Positions 35,466-43,957 of a DNA stretch of 64,000 nucleotides are shown here, one piece after another. The stretch spans positions 1 to 64,000 of the forward strand of contig NZ_AHCD03000040.1 of assembly GCF_000238295.3 (NCBI RefSeq), written 5' to 3'. The translations under genes and the position numbers were made by a program. This DNA comes from Pseudoalteromonas rubra. GTDB lineage: Bacteria; Pseudomonadota; Gammaproteobacteria; Enterobacterales; Alteromonadaceae. The notes beneath the pieces are model-generated. The model was not told where the DNA came from and ran no database searches. It saw only the letters and a program-made list of their open reading frames with translations. Each line of letters begins with the position of its first letter. The stretch's first letter is position 1.

Positions 35466-37379
35466 ATGCTAGAAAAGATTAGAGAAGGCTCACAAGGCCC
35501 GGCAGCCAAAATTATTCTTGGTGTAGTGATCTTGTCTTTTGCGTTGGCAGGGATCGGTGGTTACCTAGGTCAAACCACAGAGCAGGCCGTAGCAGAAGTA
35601 AATGGAGTCAAGATAACGCAAATGGAATTTTCCCGCGCTTATGAAAATGAGCGTGCACGTCTGGAGCGTCAGTTTGGTGAGTATTTCACACAAATTTCAG
35701 CAGATCCTGCATACATGGCTCAGATCCGCAGTGGCGTGATTGACCGTCTGGTACAACAAGAACTACAAAACCAGTTAGCCATTGAATTAGGACTGAGAGT
35801 GAGTGATGAACAGGTTAAGGAAGCGATTTTCGAGCTGCCTTACTTTCAGTTAGGTGGCGAATTTAGCAATGACAGATATTTGCAGCTGATCCGCCAGATG
35901 AACTTCCAGCCAGATAGTTTCCGTGAGTATATGCGTGAAGAAATGACTCGTAACCAGTTGGTTTCAGCGGTTGCTGGCTCAGATTTCGTTTTAGATAATG
36001 AACTGAAGCAGACACTGGCACTGCAACAGCAAACACGTGACATCGACTACATGCTGCTGAGCAAAGAGACCGTGAAAGGTGAAGTGGCTGTGACTGAAGC
36101 AGAAATTTCTGACTATTATGAGCTTAATCAGGAGCAGTTTCAGGCGCCAGAGCAAATTGCATTGCAGTACCTTGAGCTGAAGTCTGACGATGTTACTTTG
36201 GATGAGCCTGTGACAGATGAGCAAGTTCGTGCTTACTATGAAGAGAACCAGGCTCAGTATCTGGAAGAAGAGCGCCGTCGTGTAGCACATATCCTGATTG
36301 AAAGTGCTGAAGATGCCGAAGCGGCAAAACAAAAAGCGGATGCTTTATACCAGCAATTACAAGAAGGCAAAAATTTTGCTGAGCTCGCGTCAGCTGAATC
36401 TGACGATATTGCGTCTGCAGAAGTAGGTGGTGATCTGGATTGGATTGAGCGTGACATGATGGAGCCTGAGTTTGAAGAGGCCGCATTTGCACTTGCTAAC
36501 GTCGGTGATTTTTCTCCAGTGGTTGAAACCGAGTTTGGTTTCCATATCATCCAGCTGACTGACTTACAAGCGCAGCAGTCAAAAGCGTTTGAAGAGTTGG
36601 CTAGTGAATTGCGTGCTGAGCTGGAAAGCACCGCAAAAGCCAATGCATTTTATGAGAAACAATCGCAAATCGCAGAGTTGGCGTTTGAAGTGGCAGATTC
36701 ATTAGACGATGCAGCAGCTGTTGCAGACATCGAATTGAAGAGTACTGAACTGGTATCACGCATGGCGTTGCCAGCTCCGTTAAATGACCCAAGCATCGCG
36801 AACGCTATTTTCACACCTGAATTGATCGAAGACAGAGTGAATTCAGAAGTGCTGGAAGCGGGGAATGAGCATATTGTTGTTGTCCGTGTTCTGGATCACA
36901 AACCAGCCACCGTGAAGCCTCTGGAAGAGGTTACAGTACAGATCAAAACGCGTCTTGAGAATGAAAAAGCGTCTGAGCTAATCAAAGAGAAAGCTAACAC
37001 CTTATATGCACAGCTAGAAGACGGTAAAGCACTGAGCGAAATCGCAGCGGCTGAATCAACAGAAGTACAAACGGAAGCAGCTCTAAAACGCCAGAGCTTT
37101 ACCGTTGCGCCAGAAATCGTTCAACAGGCATTTAAACTGGCACACCCTGATAGTGAGCAGACGCAGTCTGCCCTGGTTGAGCTAAACAGTGGTGATGCTG
37201 CGTTATTGGTATTGAAAGCCGTGACGGTTGCAGAGGTGACCGGTGAGGTTGAGCCGCAGCAGAAGCAAAATATCACTATGTCAGTGGTGAATAAGAACTT
37301 CCTAGCCCTGTTAGGTGCGCTGGAGTCTGATGCTGAAGTTGTACGTCCAACGCTGCAATTTAGCGACGAGATGCAATAA
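35466..37379 (+). CDS. ppiD: Periplasmic folding chaperone PpiD (SurA/parvulin-like, membrane anchored)
   Basis: 637 residues. MLEKIREGSQGPAAKIILGVVILSFA is the usual PpiD start, followed by one transmembrane segment (about 15-35) that places the rest in the periplasm. A SurA-N-like chaperone region (about 40-200) precedes a parvulin domain (about 265-360: RRVAHILIE, FAELASAESDD, EFGFHIIQL) and a long helical C-terminal part. It assists proteins emerging from the Sec translocon. Many residues are Glu, Ala and Gln. Confidence 0.95.
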   Translation: MLEKIREGSQGPAAKIILGVVILSFALAGIGGYLGQTTEQAVAEVNGVKITQMEFSRAYENERARLERQFGEYFTQISADPAYMAQIRSGVIDRLVQQELQNQLAIELGLRVSDEQVKEAIFELPYFQLGGEFSNDRYLQLIRQMNFQPDSFREYMREEMTRNQLVSAVAGSDFVLDNELKQTLALQQQTRDIDYMLLSKETVKGEVAVTEAEISDYYELNQEQFQAPEQIALQYLELKSDDVTLDEPVTDEQVRAYYEENQAQYLEEERRRVAHILIESAEDAEAAKQKADALYQQLQEGKNFAELASAESDDIASAEVGGDLDWIERDMMEPEFEEAAFALANVGDFSPVVETEFGFHIIQLTDLQAQQSKAFEELASELRAELESTAKANAFYEKQSQIAELAFEVADSLDDAAAVADIELKSTELVSRMALPAPLNDPSIANAIFTPELIEDRVNSEVLEAGNEHIVVVRVLDHKPATVKPLEEVTVQIKTRLENEKASELIKEKANTLYAQLEDGKALSEIAAAESTEVQTEAALKRQSFTVAPEIVQQAFKLAHPDSEQTQSALVELNSGDAALLVLKAVTVAEVTGEVEPQQKQNITMSVVNKNFLALLGALESDAEVVRPTLQFSDEMQ

Positions 37380-37463
37380 TAATGACTGTACTCGCTTGCG
37401 AGTTGTGAGTGCCTGAGCCTCTCCTGCCAGTACTCACAGACAAGCGTTGAATACTGAATAAAT

Positions 37464-37498
37464 AATCCGATATCAGCATTCTGGTATCGGATTTTTTT
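37464..37498 (+). terminator. Terminator after ppiD
   Basis: AATCCGATA (37464-37472) and TATCGGATT (37485-37493) with a 12-base loop and a following T-run. Confidence 0.88.
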
Positions 37499-37499
37499 A

Positions 37500-38027
37500 T
37501 GCCTTTTGTCTCGTGCGCCTCGAGACACCTCAATCCAATGGTCCATTCACCCATAGTTGCGAAAGTAATTCAGTGAGACGGAGAAGTCCACCTCCCTGAT
37601 ACAGTGCTGATATTGCGCCTGCCGGGTCATTAGGCGTCACATTGTCGCTTTCCTTTACTCTATTTAAAAGCTGCAGGTATGGCATAACGAGTACAAGCGC
37701 ATGGTGAAATTGCAATCACACTAACAGGCGCCTTTTTTGTTTCTGCGGCACTATGTATTGAGGAAAAAACGCGGTGGTTTCAGATTTAACCACCACCTCA
37801 ACATAGGGTAAACGCTGTGAAAGAGCAGCTTTTTTGAATGTTATGTGTCTTAAAATCGGTGTTTTTATTTTTATTTCATTTTAAATCAATTGGTTGCTGG
37901 TAATTGTTATGAAAAACGATAAGGTTTGATAATTAGTGTATTTCTAAGGTATTCGCTAAGGTTAAACATGTCACCACGAAGGTGAAAACGATAGAGCTAA
38001 ATAGCGATAACAACGGGAAATCTGGTC
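37500..38027. other. Intergenic region before the first GG peptide
   Basis: No convincing gene; a 61-codon minus-strand frame (37530-37715) lacks a ribosome-binding site. GGTGGTT / AACCACC (37773-37779 / 37788-37794) is an inverted repeat. TCACCACGAAGGTG (37971-37984) is a small inverted repeat that recurs upstream of the second GG peptide, and TATTTCTAAGG lies about 25 bases before it. Confidence 0.5.
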
Positions 38028-38174
38028 ATGCTTAAGTTGAAAGCCAAAAAGTTAAAAAACCTTACTGTAAAAGAGCAGCTGGCGCTTGGTAAAACGCAGC
38101 TTGTCGCTGGCGGGGCTGCCCAACAAATAGATACACATAGCATTACACAAGTAGATACCACAACAAATCCCTAA
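38028..38174 (+). CDS. 48-residue GG-leader peptide precursor, paralogue 1
   Basis: ATG at 38028, preceded by CGGGAAATCTGGTC. The basic N-terminus MLKLKAKKLKNLTVKEQ ends in LVAGG, with Gly-Gly at residues 28-29 and a hydrophobic residue at -4 (Val26), as in double-glycine leaders cut by C39-type transporters. The 19 residues after GG contain DTHSITQV and many Thr, and no Cys. The peptide at 41399 has the same length, the same leader and the same DTHSITQV block. Conservation between the two in an otherwise gene-poor region is the main evidence that both are real. No modification enzyme or C39 transporter is present in the window. Confidence 0.72.
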   Translation: MLKLKAKKLKNLTVKEQLALGKTQLVAGGAAQQIDTHSITQVDTTTNP

Positions 38175-38538
38175 ACCTTAAGCTCATTAATGCATATGAT
38201 TGGCCAGTTAGTAAAAGCCATTGCACAGTCGGTTGGCTATAAAGCCGGGTAGCCAATCGCCTCAAACGTATCCACGGTACACTTTACACGATGTAAAAAA
38301 GCAGCAATGACCTATCTGCCCTGAGGTGACACTTTAAAGTTCGATAGTCAGTCTTTGTACACTTTGGGAGGGCCGTGTGCGTGTTCTTAAAGCGTACAAG
38401 ACCACCAAATTGAGTGGAAGGAACATGTCCAGATAGAGCTGTATGAATACACCAGAACCACTTCGATGGGGATCCCGAAGAGACCATGCTGTATCGGGAA
38501 GCCTAACCAAATTTACTCAGCTGAATTAGTTCCGACTA
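38175..38538. other. Intergenic gap before the IS481 element
   Basis: 364 bases with no gene or clear regulatory motif. The last bases adjoin the left IS end, and read on the minus strand they would supply the few terminal codons and stop missing from the SUKH-like gene at 39702. Confidence 0.4.
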
Positions 38539-39708
38539 GACCTGACATTTCGATTTGAAAAATTGAGAGTTACCCGTTTTGATAAAGGTGTCGAATCTTT
38601 GTTCAAAACAACTAAGGAGTAACTCTCATGTTACATACTAACAATCCAATCATTAAACACAAAGCTGGTTTGCTCAACCTGGCTGAAGAGCTTGGAAACG
38701 TATCTAAAGCCTGCAAAATGATGGGGGTTTCGCGAGATACATTTTATCGTTATCAAGAGCTCGTTGATGAAGGCGGTATTGATGCACTCATCGATAAATC
38801 GCGTAGAGCACCAAACCTGAAGAATCGCGTAGATGAAGAAACTGAAAAAGCAGTTTGCACCTACGCGCTTGAATTTCCGGCTCACGGGCAAGTCAGAGCC
38901 AGCAATGAGTTGAGAAAACAAGGCGTGTTTGTTTCTGCCAGTGGTGTGCGGTCAATTTGGTTGCGCCATGACTTGGAAAACTTTAAAAAACGTCTGAAAG
39001 CACTAGAGGCTAAAGTCGCGCAAGAAGGTATCATTCTCACAGAGTCCCAGGTAACAGCCCTTGAGAAGAAAAAACAGGACGATGAAGCCTGCGGCGAAAT
39101 TGAAACTGAGCACCCCGGATACCTTGGTTCACAAGACACTTTTTATGTCGGAAACCTAAAGGGAGTTGGCCGTATATATCAGCAAACTTTTGTTGATACA
39201 TATTGTAAAGTCGCTTTTGCAAAGCTCTACACCACTAAAACACCGATCACAGCAGCAGATCTACTGAATGATAGAGTTTTACCCTACTTCGAGCAGCATG
39301 AGCTGCCCATGTTAAGGATCCTCACAGACCGGGGAACTGAGTACTGCGGTAAGGTTGAGCACCATGACTACCAGCTTTACCTAGCGATCAACGACATAGA
39401 CCATACTACAACCAAAGCGATGTCGCCGCAGACAAACGGTATCTGCGAACGCTTCCACAAAACGATACTTCAAGAGTTTTACCAAGTGACATTTCGCAAA
39501 AAATTGTACAGTTCTCTGGAAGAGCTCCAAAAGGACCTGGACGAGTGGATAAATTACTACAATAATGACCGAACTCATCAAGGTAAAAAATGCTGCGGAA
39601 GAACGCCGCTTGAAACATTATTAGATGGGAAATCGATCTGGGTTGAAAAGAATTTAGCCCAAATCTAGGCTGACAGTCACCGATTGAAAAACGGGTAACT
39701 GTCAGGTC
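38539..39708 (+). mobile_element. IS481-family insertion sequence
   Basis: 1170 bp. Ends carry the inverted repeat GACCTGACA (38539-38547) / TGTCAGGTC (39700-39708). AGTTACCCGTTTT also occurs near both ends in inverted orientation (about 38568 and 39686). It encodes one full-length DDE transposase. Target-site duplication was not resolved by eye. The right end lies in the last codons of the SUKH-like gene. Confidence 0.8.
38628..39668 (+). CDS. IS481-family transposase
   Basis: 346 residues. N-terminal helix-turn-helix (LGNVSKACKMMGVSRDTFYRYQ), a second winged-helix segment, then an RNase-H-like DDE core: Asp in FVDTYCKVAFAKLY, Asp in LTDRGTEYCG and Glu in NGICERFHKTILQEFY. It ends with the usual YNNDRTHQGKKCCGRTP. 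All three catalytic residues are present and the frame is intact, so it may be active. The ribosome-binding site AAGGAG lies 8 bases before the ATG. Confidence 0.93.
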   Translation: MLHTNNPIIKHKAGLLNLAEELGNVSKACKMMGVSRDTFYRYQELVDEGGIDALIDKSRRAPNLKNRVDEETEKAVCTYALEFPAHGQVRASNELRKQGVFVSASGVRSIWLRHDLENFKKRLKALEAKVAQEGIILTESQVTALEKKKQDDEACGEIETEHPGYLGSQDTFYVGNLKGVGRIYQQTFVDTYCKVAFAKLYTTKTPITAADLLNDRVLPYFEQHELPMLRILTDRGTEYCGKVEHHDYQLYLAINDIDHTTTKAMSPQTNGICERFHKTILQEFYQVTFRKKLYSSLEELQKDLDEWINYYNNDRTHQGKKCCGRTPLETLLDGKSIWVEKNLAQI

Positions 39709-40073
39709 AAGTCTGAGCTAGTACAACTTAATCCATGCAGATAAGAAAGTAACTCTAAGAAAGAAGTTAAAGAAGTTGCAACTAGCTCAGGTTCCCAATA
39801 TTCATTTCCATGCATTGCGGTATAAACTGGCAACGATGACTCACTTATATCTACGAAGAATGGATCTCCGACTTCAGTATCAGTCCCTATAACAACCCAA
39901 CTATCCTGCCAATCCCCTTCGTTCATACCAGTTAAGTCGTTACCATCAGGGTCAATACTGTAGCCTAACTGGAGTTTATTAATCGAAGATCCATCAACAA
40001 TATTAAAACCACTTGCACCAAAAAAGACTTCTTTGATACTCAGCGGTTTTAACTTACTTATTACTTCATGCAC
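39702..40073 (-). pseudogene. SUKH (SMI1/KNR4)-like protein, 3' end interrupted by the IS
   Basis: 123 codons from a GTG at 40073 with GGAGAG just upstream. The sequence (HEVISKLKPLSIKEVFFGASGF, YSIDPDGNDLTGM, DWVVIGTDTEVGDPFFVDIS-like block, LPVYTAMHGNEYWEPELVATS, FLELLSYL) has the SMI1/KNR4 pattern typical of immunity proteins of contact-dependent toxins. The last two codons and the stop come from the IS end, so the native C-terminus was replaced. Joining to the flank at 38538 would give a stop within about ten codons, so only a few residues are lost and the protein may still fold. Confidence 0.7.
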
Positions 40074-40268
40074 TACACTCTCCTTTGGCAGTTAATGCCA
40101 TCAATTTTTTAAGTGACATATATGGACGCTCCAGACATGACTTTCTCCTGAGCTATAACGCTTTGCTATGGTGCGACTAACTCCGAGCAACATGAGCAAA
40201 GCCACGTACTCCCTGCACTTCACCGAACCAAAAGTATCAAAGCCTAACCGTCACTCTTGAGCAATTTG
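40074..40268. other. Gap upstream of the SUKH-like gene
   Basis: 195 bases. GCTTTGCT (about 40160) and AGCAAAGC (about 40196) form an 8-bp inverted repeat. Nothing else recognised. Confidence 0.3.
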
Positions 40269-40370
40269 TTAGTTTTCAAATGTCACGTCGCCATCAACAT
40301 ATTTACCATACCCTTCAACCATTGCTTCTTCCATTTCAGGGATATCAAATATATCTATGAAAGGTACCAG
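40269..40370 (-). pseudogene. Short C-terminal gene remnant
   Basis: A 33-codon open stretch on the minus strand ending ...MVEGYGKYVDGDVTFEN and bounded upstream by a TAG. It reads like the end of a protein rather than random sequence, and lies in the same orientation as the SUKH-like gene. Family not recognised. Confidence 0.3.
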
Positions 40371-40433
40371 CTATAAACCTGCATCTGGACCTGAGCCTGG
40401 ACTCAAGCCAATCTCTGAACTACCCCGATATCC

Positions 40434-40617
40434 GCAACGGCCCGGCACCTGAATCACCTCGACATCTGAATCACCTCGACATCTGAATCACCTCGACATC
40501 TGAATCACCTCAACATCTGAATCACCTCAACATCTGAATCACCTCAACAGCTGAATCACCTCAACAGCTGAAGCACCTGGACAGCTGAATCCCCCGGCAC
40601 CTGAATCCCCCGGACAC
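40434..40617. repeat. 17-bp tandem repeat array 1
   Basis: Unit GAATCACCTCGACATCT starting at 40451, 40468, 40485, 40502, 40519, 40536, 40553, 40570 and 40587, with drift (Ras changes such as CTCAACAGCT) toward the right. About ten units. Degenerate versions precede it. It shares the GAATCACCT core and the 17-bp period with the array at 42413. No spacers, so not a CRISPR. Confidence 0.9.
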
Positions 40618-41398
40618 AGGAACCAATCCGGCATAGGAGTCGATTCGACATAGCTAGAGCTTGTAATTACATGGGAGGGGTTGCATTAGACGTTAAGTCA
40701 GGCCCTGACCTGCCTTAAACGAAGACGGAAATTCAGCAGTTGTAAATTAATGCCAGAAGGCGAACTGAGAAGCGCACTGTAAATGTTTGTCAGGCTGGAG
40801 GTTCATTTCACATGATGGCTGTTTCATTGAGATCATTGACCCCAGTTTTCAAGCATGAGTCGAACATGCTATCTGTTCCTTTCGTTTGGTTCGAATGTGT
40901 AAATACGCACAAAGTTAACCGGTTCGGAAAGTGATGTACTTTGTCATGTGTCGCTGGGCTCGGTTATTTCCAGCGTTTTTATTTTAAAACGCCTGATTTA
41001 AGTGTGTTTATACTTTTATTATTTTGTCTCGCCTTTGATTTTGGGTGGGTTTTGTCTGGTCTGGTTTTTAAATGGTAGGCTTTACTTTGTTTTCAACTGG
41101 TTTTTCATGCTTGCTCTTTCTGTATTTTGCTTGTTTCTTTGTGTGTTGATACGTGACTTCGCTCGCTTTTTCTGCTCTTTTTTCAGTATCGGCCAATACA
41201 AAGCTTACTATGCAAAAAGGTCTGGGTAATAAGTTTTTATATGTATAAAAAACAGTGGTTTATGTTGTTTTGTTATCTCTAAGAATAATGTTTCATAACT
41301 AGGTTTTTTGGCGTCGCTGGTCAATGATAGTTGCATCACCACAACGGTGTTTAACTTTTAAAAATTAATTAGATAAACATTAAATAGAGATTGCCACG
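40618..41398. other. AT-rich gap before the second GG peptide
   Basis: About 780 bases. A 75-codon hydrophobic frame (41002-41229) is open but T-rich and probably fortuitous. TCACCACAACGGTG (41336-41349), the counterpart of the inverted repeat before GG peptide 1, stands 50 bases before the start codon, with TATCTCTAAG about 60 bases further upstream. Confidence 0.45.
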
Positions 41399-41545
41399 AT
41401 GCTTAAACTTAAAACAAAAAAACTAAAAGAACTTACTAATAAAGAAATCAAAGATAATCGCCAGACTAAGTTTATTGCGGGTGGTACAGATACGCATAGT
41501 ATTACTCAGGTAGGATTTATTAACCCTAAAAATATCACTGGTTAA
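41399..41545 (+). CDS. 48-residue GG-leader peptide precursor, paralogue 2
   Basis: ATG at 41399. MLKLKTKKLKELTNKEIKD with FIAGG at residues 25-29: the Gly-Gly is at the same position as in paralogue 1 and Ile26 fills the -4 position. The core starts TDTHSITQV and ends PKNITG. The block DTHSITQV follows GG after one residue here and after five in paralogue 1, with later C-terminal divergence. The stop is 35 bases before the start of the HlyD-like gene, so both are probably one transcript. Core has no Cys and is rich in Thr, Ser and Asn. Confidence 0.75.
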   Translation: MLKLKTKKLKELTNKEIKDNRQTKFIAGGTDTHSITQVGFINPKNITG

Positions 41546-41580
41546 TTAGAGTATAAAGCGTAACAGGAGTTGATAAATTG

Positions 41581-42135
41581 ATGGGATCCTATCTCGTATT
41601 AGCAATGGGAGCCGGATTACAGTCTGTTTCAGGTAATCTGGTATTGCAAGAGCCTGCCAGTGAGTATCATTACTCCAGGGAGAATGGGCGTGTTGTCGAG
41701 CTGGCTATTGAGGTTGGCAGTGAAGTAGCCAAAAAAAAGATGATGCTTCAATATTTCTCTGAGGACAGTAAAAAAACCAAAGCACTGATCTCTAACGAAA
41801 ACGGGTACGTTGACTATATAAATCCAAATGTCGTGCCCGGTAAAGTGTTCGCACCCGGCGAGTTGTTGCTGAGAGTACAAAGTAACCGAGTTTTTGGCGC
41901 TCATTACTTCGAGCAGCAAGAAATTGAAAGTATGAAGTTTGCCCGTGAGATACAAGCAAAGACTCGTTTATGGTTGTGCTCGGATGAACGGCCTATTGAG
42001 GTCAGGGTGGACGATATTGCAAAAAACAGTCTGTTGGTCTCAATGAAGCTAAAGAAAGAAGAATATAGTCAGTTGCAGCATACCATCAGCGAGGGCAGCA
42101 TTGCCCTGCATCAGTCAATACAGGCCTGTTTATAA
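41581..42135 (+). CDS. Small HlyD-like (biotinyl-lipoyl fold) protein
   Basis: 184 residues from the ATG at 41581 (a TTG at 41578 is equally near the AGGAG at 41565-41569). Two half-motifs of a lipoyl-like barrel are visible: VVELAIEVGSEVAKKKMMLQYF and then ALISNENGYVDYINPNVVPGKVFAPGELLLRV. In HlyD-type adaptors a coiled-coil hairpin lies between these halves; here only about 8 residues separate them. No clear transmembrane anchor, only a mildly hydrophobic N-terminus. The C-terminal 85 residues may form a beta-barrel-like domain. Its place after GG peptide 2 suggests a role in export or handling of the peptide. The fold call is by pattern only. Confidence 0.55.
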   Translation: MGSYLVLAMGAGLQSVSGNLVLQEPASEYHYSRENGRVVELAIEVGSEVAKKKMMLQYFSEDSKKTKALISNENGYVDYINPNVVPGKVFAPGELLLRVQSNRVFGAHYFEQQEIESMKFAREIQAKTRLWLCSDERPIEVRVDDIAKNSLLVSMKLKKEEYSQLQHTISEGSIALHQSIQACL

Positions 42136-42225
42136 CCCTTAGGTATACTCTGTGGCAGTTAACGCATGTACTGCTGGTATGCCGTTGATAAAGCCATTTT
42201 TCACGTGCATTCGTGCTTCTCATAT

Positions 42226-42254
42226 GGGTCCACTTTTAAGCTGTGGACCCTTTT
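42226..42254 (+). terminator. Terminator after the GG peptide/HlyD-like unit
   Basis: GGGTCCAC (42226-42233) and GTGGACCC (42243-42250) with a 9-base loop, followed by TTTTC. Confidence 0.82.
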
Positions 42255-42412
42255 CATTGTTGGAAAATCCATGTTGATTTAAATAGATCGAACCGACAGA
42301 GTAGCGAGAGCATGCGCAAACTCTGGAACGTTTACGCCTGTTAACTAGTTTCAGGCGCGATGAGTAACTAACTGTTTTTGTTTAGCCTGGTGTCATTTTC
42401 TGTTATCCAACC

Positions 42413-43024
42413 GAATCACCTACTCAACCGAATCACCTACTCAACGGAATCACCTACTCAACGGAATCACCTACTCAACGGAATCACCTACTCAACGGAA
42501 TCACCTACTCAACGGAATCACCTACTCAACGGAATCACCTACTCAACGGAATCACCTACTCAACGGAATCACCTACTCAACGGAATCACCTACTCAACGG
42601 AATCACCTACTCAACGGAATCACCTACTCAACGGAATCACCTACTCAACGGAATCACCTACTCAACGGAATCACCTACTCAACGGAATCACCTACTCAAC
42701 GGAATCACCTACTCAACGGAATCACCTACTCAACGGAATCACCTACTCAACGGAATCACCTACTCAACGGAATCACCTACTCAACGGAATCACCTACTCA
42801 ACGGAATCACCTACTCAACGGAATCACCTACTCAACGGAATCACCTACTCAACGGAATCACCTACTCAACGGAATCACCTACTCAACGGAATCACCTACT
42901 CAACGGAATCACCTACTCAACGGAATCACCTACTCAACGGAATCGCAAACCCAATCGAATCGCAAAGCCAATCGAATCGCAAAGCCAATCGAACCACATA
43001 CTCAACTGAACCACTTATCCAGCC
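42413..43024. repeat. 17-bp tandem repeat array 2
   Basis: 31 units of GAATCACCTACTCAACG at exact 17-bp spacing from 42413 to 42939, the first two with a C in place of the second G of the junction. Five more degenerate units follow (GAATCGCAAACCCAATC, GAATCGCAAAGCCAATC twice, GAACCACATACTCAACT, GAACCACTTATCCAGCC). Because 17 is not a multiple of three, all plus-strand frames stay open, but no start or product is credible. The left edge of the 890-bp duplication (42945) falls at the switch from perfect to degenerate units. Confidence 0.93.
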
Positions 43025-43834
43025 GGATCTCCGGCTGCAAATCCATTCGATCTGCAACTTTGCGTAGTGCAATATACTTTGTTCGAATCATTATCTCGTA
43101 TGTGCATGCCGCCGCCGGATTATTAATGTGGGTATGTTCGGTTGACCTAAGTTTGCAATACTCAGACTTTTCCTGAGCCAGCGCTCAGCGTTGCGACTGC
43201 TATTCACACCATCTTGATTAAGCCAGGTTTTTAATTACCACAGTTAGCGTGTTTCTCCCTCATTTCACTATGCGTATTTGGCCTGTTGATTTGACCTGCA
43301 TAACAAACGCAGTTTGGCAGAATCTCGTGCTCAAAAGGTCAGAATTTATGGCGCAACTAGTGTGTATGTAAAGTGGGAAAAATTAGTAGCAAATAAGTTG
43401 TGATGGCAGACGTTACGGGACCCTCCGTAGGGTGGTATTAATCAATATATAGCCGGTATTTCGCAATAATAAACGGAGTTAAGCTTATGTTTTTATTAGT
43501 TATATTTGTTTTCTTTGTGATTTGATTGCACGCATTTGCTGAGGCAATATGAGTGCTATCAAATGAATGAACATTCTCTGCTTACTTGGCGCAAATTGAG
43601 GAGCTAACAATGCAACAAAATACGACCCTTGGCCTGTTTGACACACAACACGAAATAAAACAGATGATTGCTAAATTTGAGGAAGTAAACATCGCTGAAG
43701 AACTAACAAATACGTTGAAGTCCATTTCAAAGGAATCAGGCTATAACTGCCTGGGCTTTATCGACTTTTGTCCGGTATCTGCCTCCTCATATGAAGAGAA
43801 AGTCTATGGTGAGATTTCTGCTGAGCTGGCGAAT
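42945..43834. repeat. 890-bp tandem direct duplication, copy A
   Basis: Starts at the end of the perfect 17-bp units and ends 75 codons into a LuxR-type gene. Copy B follows directly; the copies look identical by eye. At the junction 43834/43835 only one base (G) is shared. Confidence 0.92.
43487..43525 (+). other. 12-codon hydrophobic mini-ORF upstream of the luxR-type gene (copy A)
   Basis: MFLLVIFVFFVI, with ACGGAG 6-8 bases before the ATG. Further mini-frames follow: MSAIK, whose stop overlaps the start of MNEHSLLTWRKLRS (43563-43607), whose own stop lies 2 bases before the luxR-type start. An identical chain occurs at 44377-44497 in copy B. This could be a translational coupling leader or chance. 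Confidence 0.35.
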
Positions 43835-43957
43835 GCAAACCCAATCGAATCGCAAAGCCAATCGAATCGCAAAGCCAATCGAACCACATACTCAACTGAA
43901 CCACTTATCCAGCCGGATCTCCGGCTGCAAATCCATTCGATCTGCAACTTTGCGTAG
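43610..43957 (+). pseudogene. Truncated luxR-type gene (5' fragment)
   Basis: The first 75 codons equal those of the complete gene at 44500. At 43834/43835 the frame enters the degenerate 17-bp repeats of copy B and ends after about 40 unrelated codons. No DNA-binding domain remains; only part of the putative ligand-binding domain. Confidence 0.88.

Noticed and set aside
37530..37715. 61-codon minus-strand frame after ppiD
   Set aside because: No ribosome-binding site and no recognised similarity; kept only as a possible remnant.
40150..40275. Integron attC site (TAAC... with GCTTTGCT/AGCAAAGC arms ...GTTA)
   Set aside because: The paired core-site consensus and spacing do not match, and there is no cassette array or integrase.
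41002..41229. 75-codon hydrophobic frame
   Set aside because: T-rich DNA gives Phe/Leu-rich translations by chance; GTG start without a ribosome-binding site and no family resemblance.
40434..43024. CRISPR array
   Set aside because: The repeats abut with no unique spacers, the unit is only 17 bp, and no cas genes are present.
42378..43067. 229-codon frame with a 17-residue repeat (NHLLNGITYSTESPTQR)
   Set aside because: Generated by the 17-bp DNA repeat, which leaves all plus frames open; it starts with TTG and has no ribosome-binding site.
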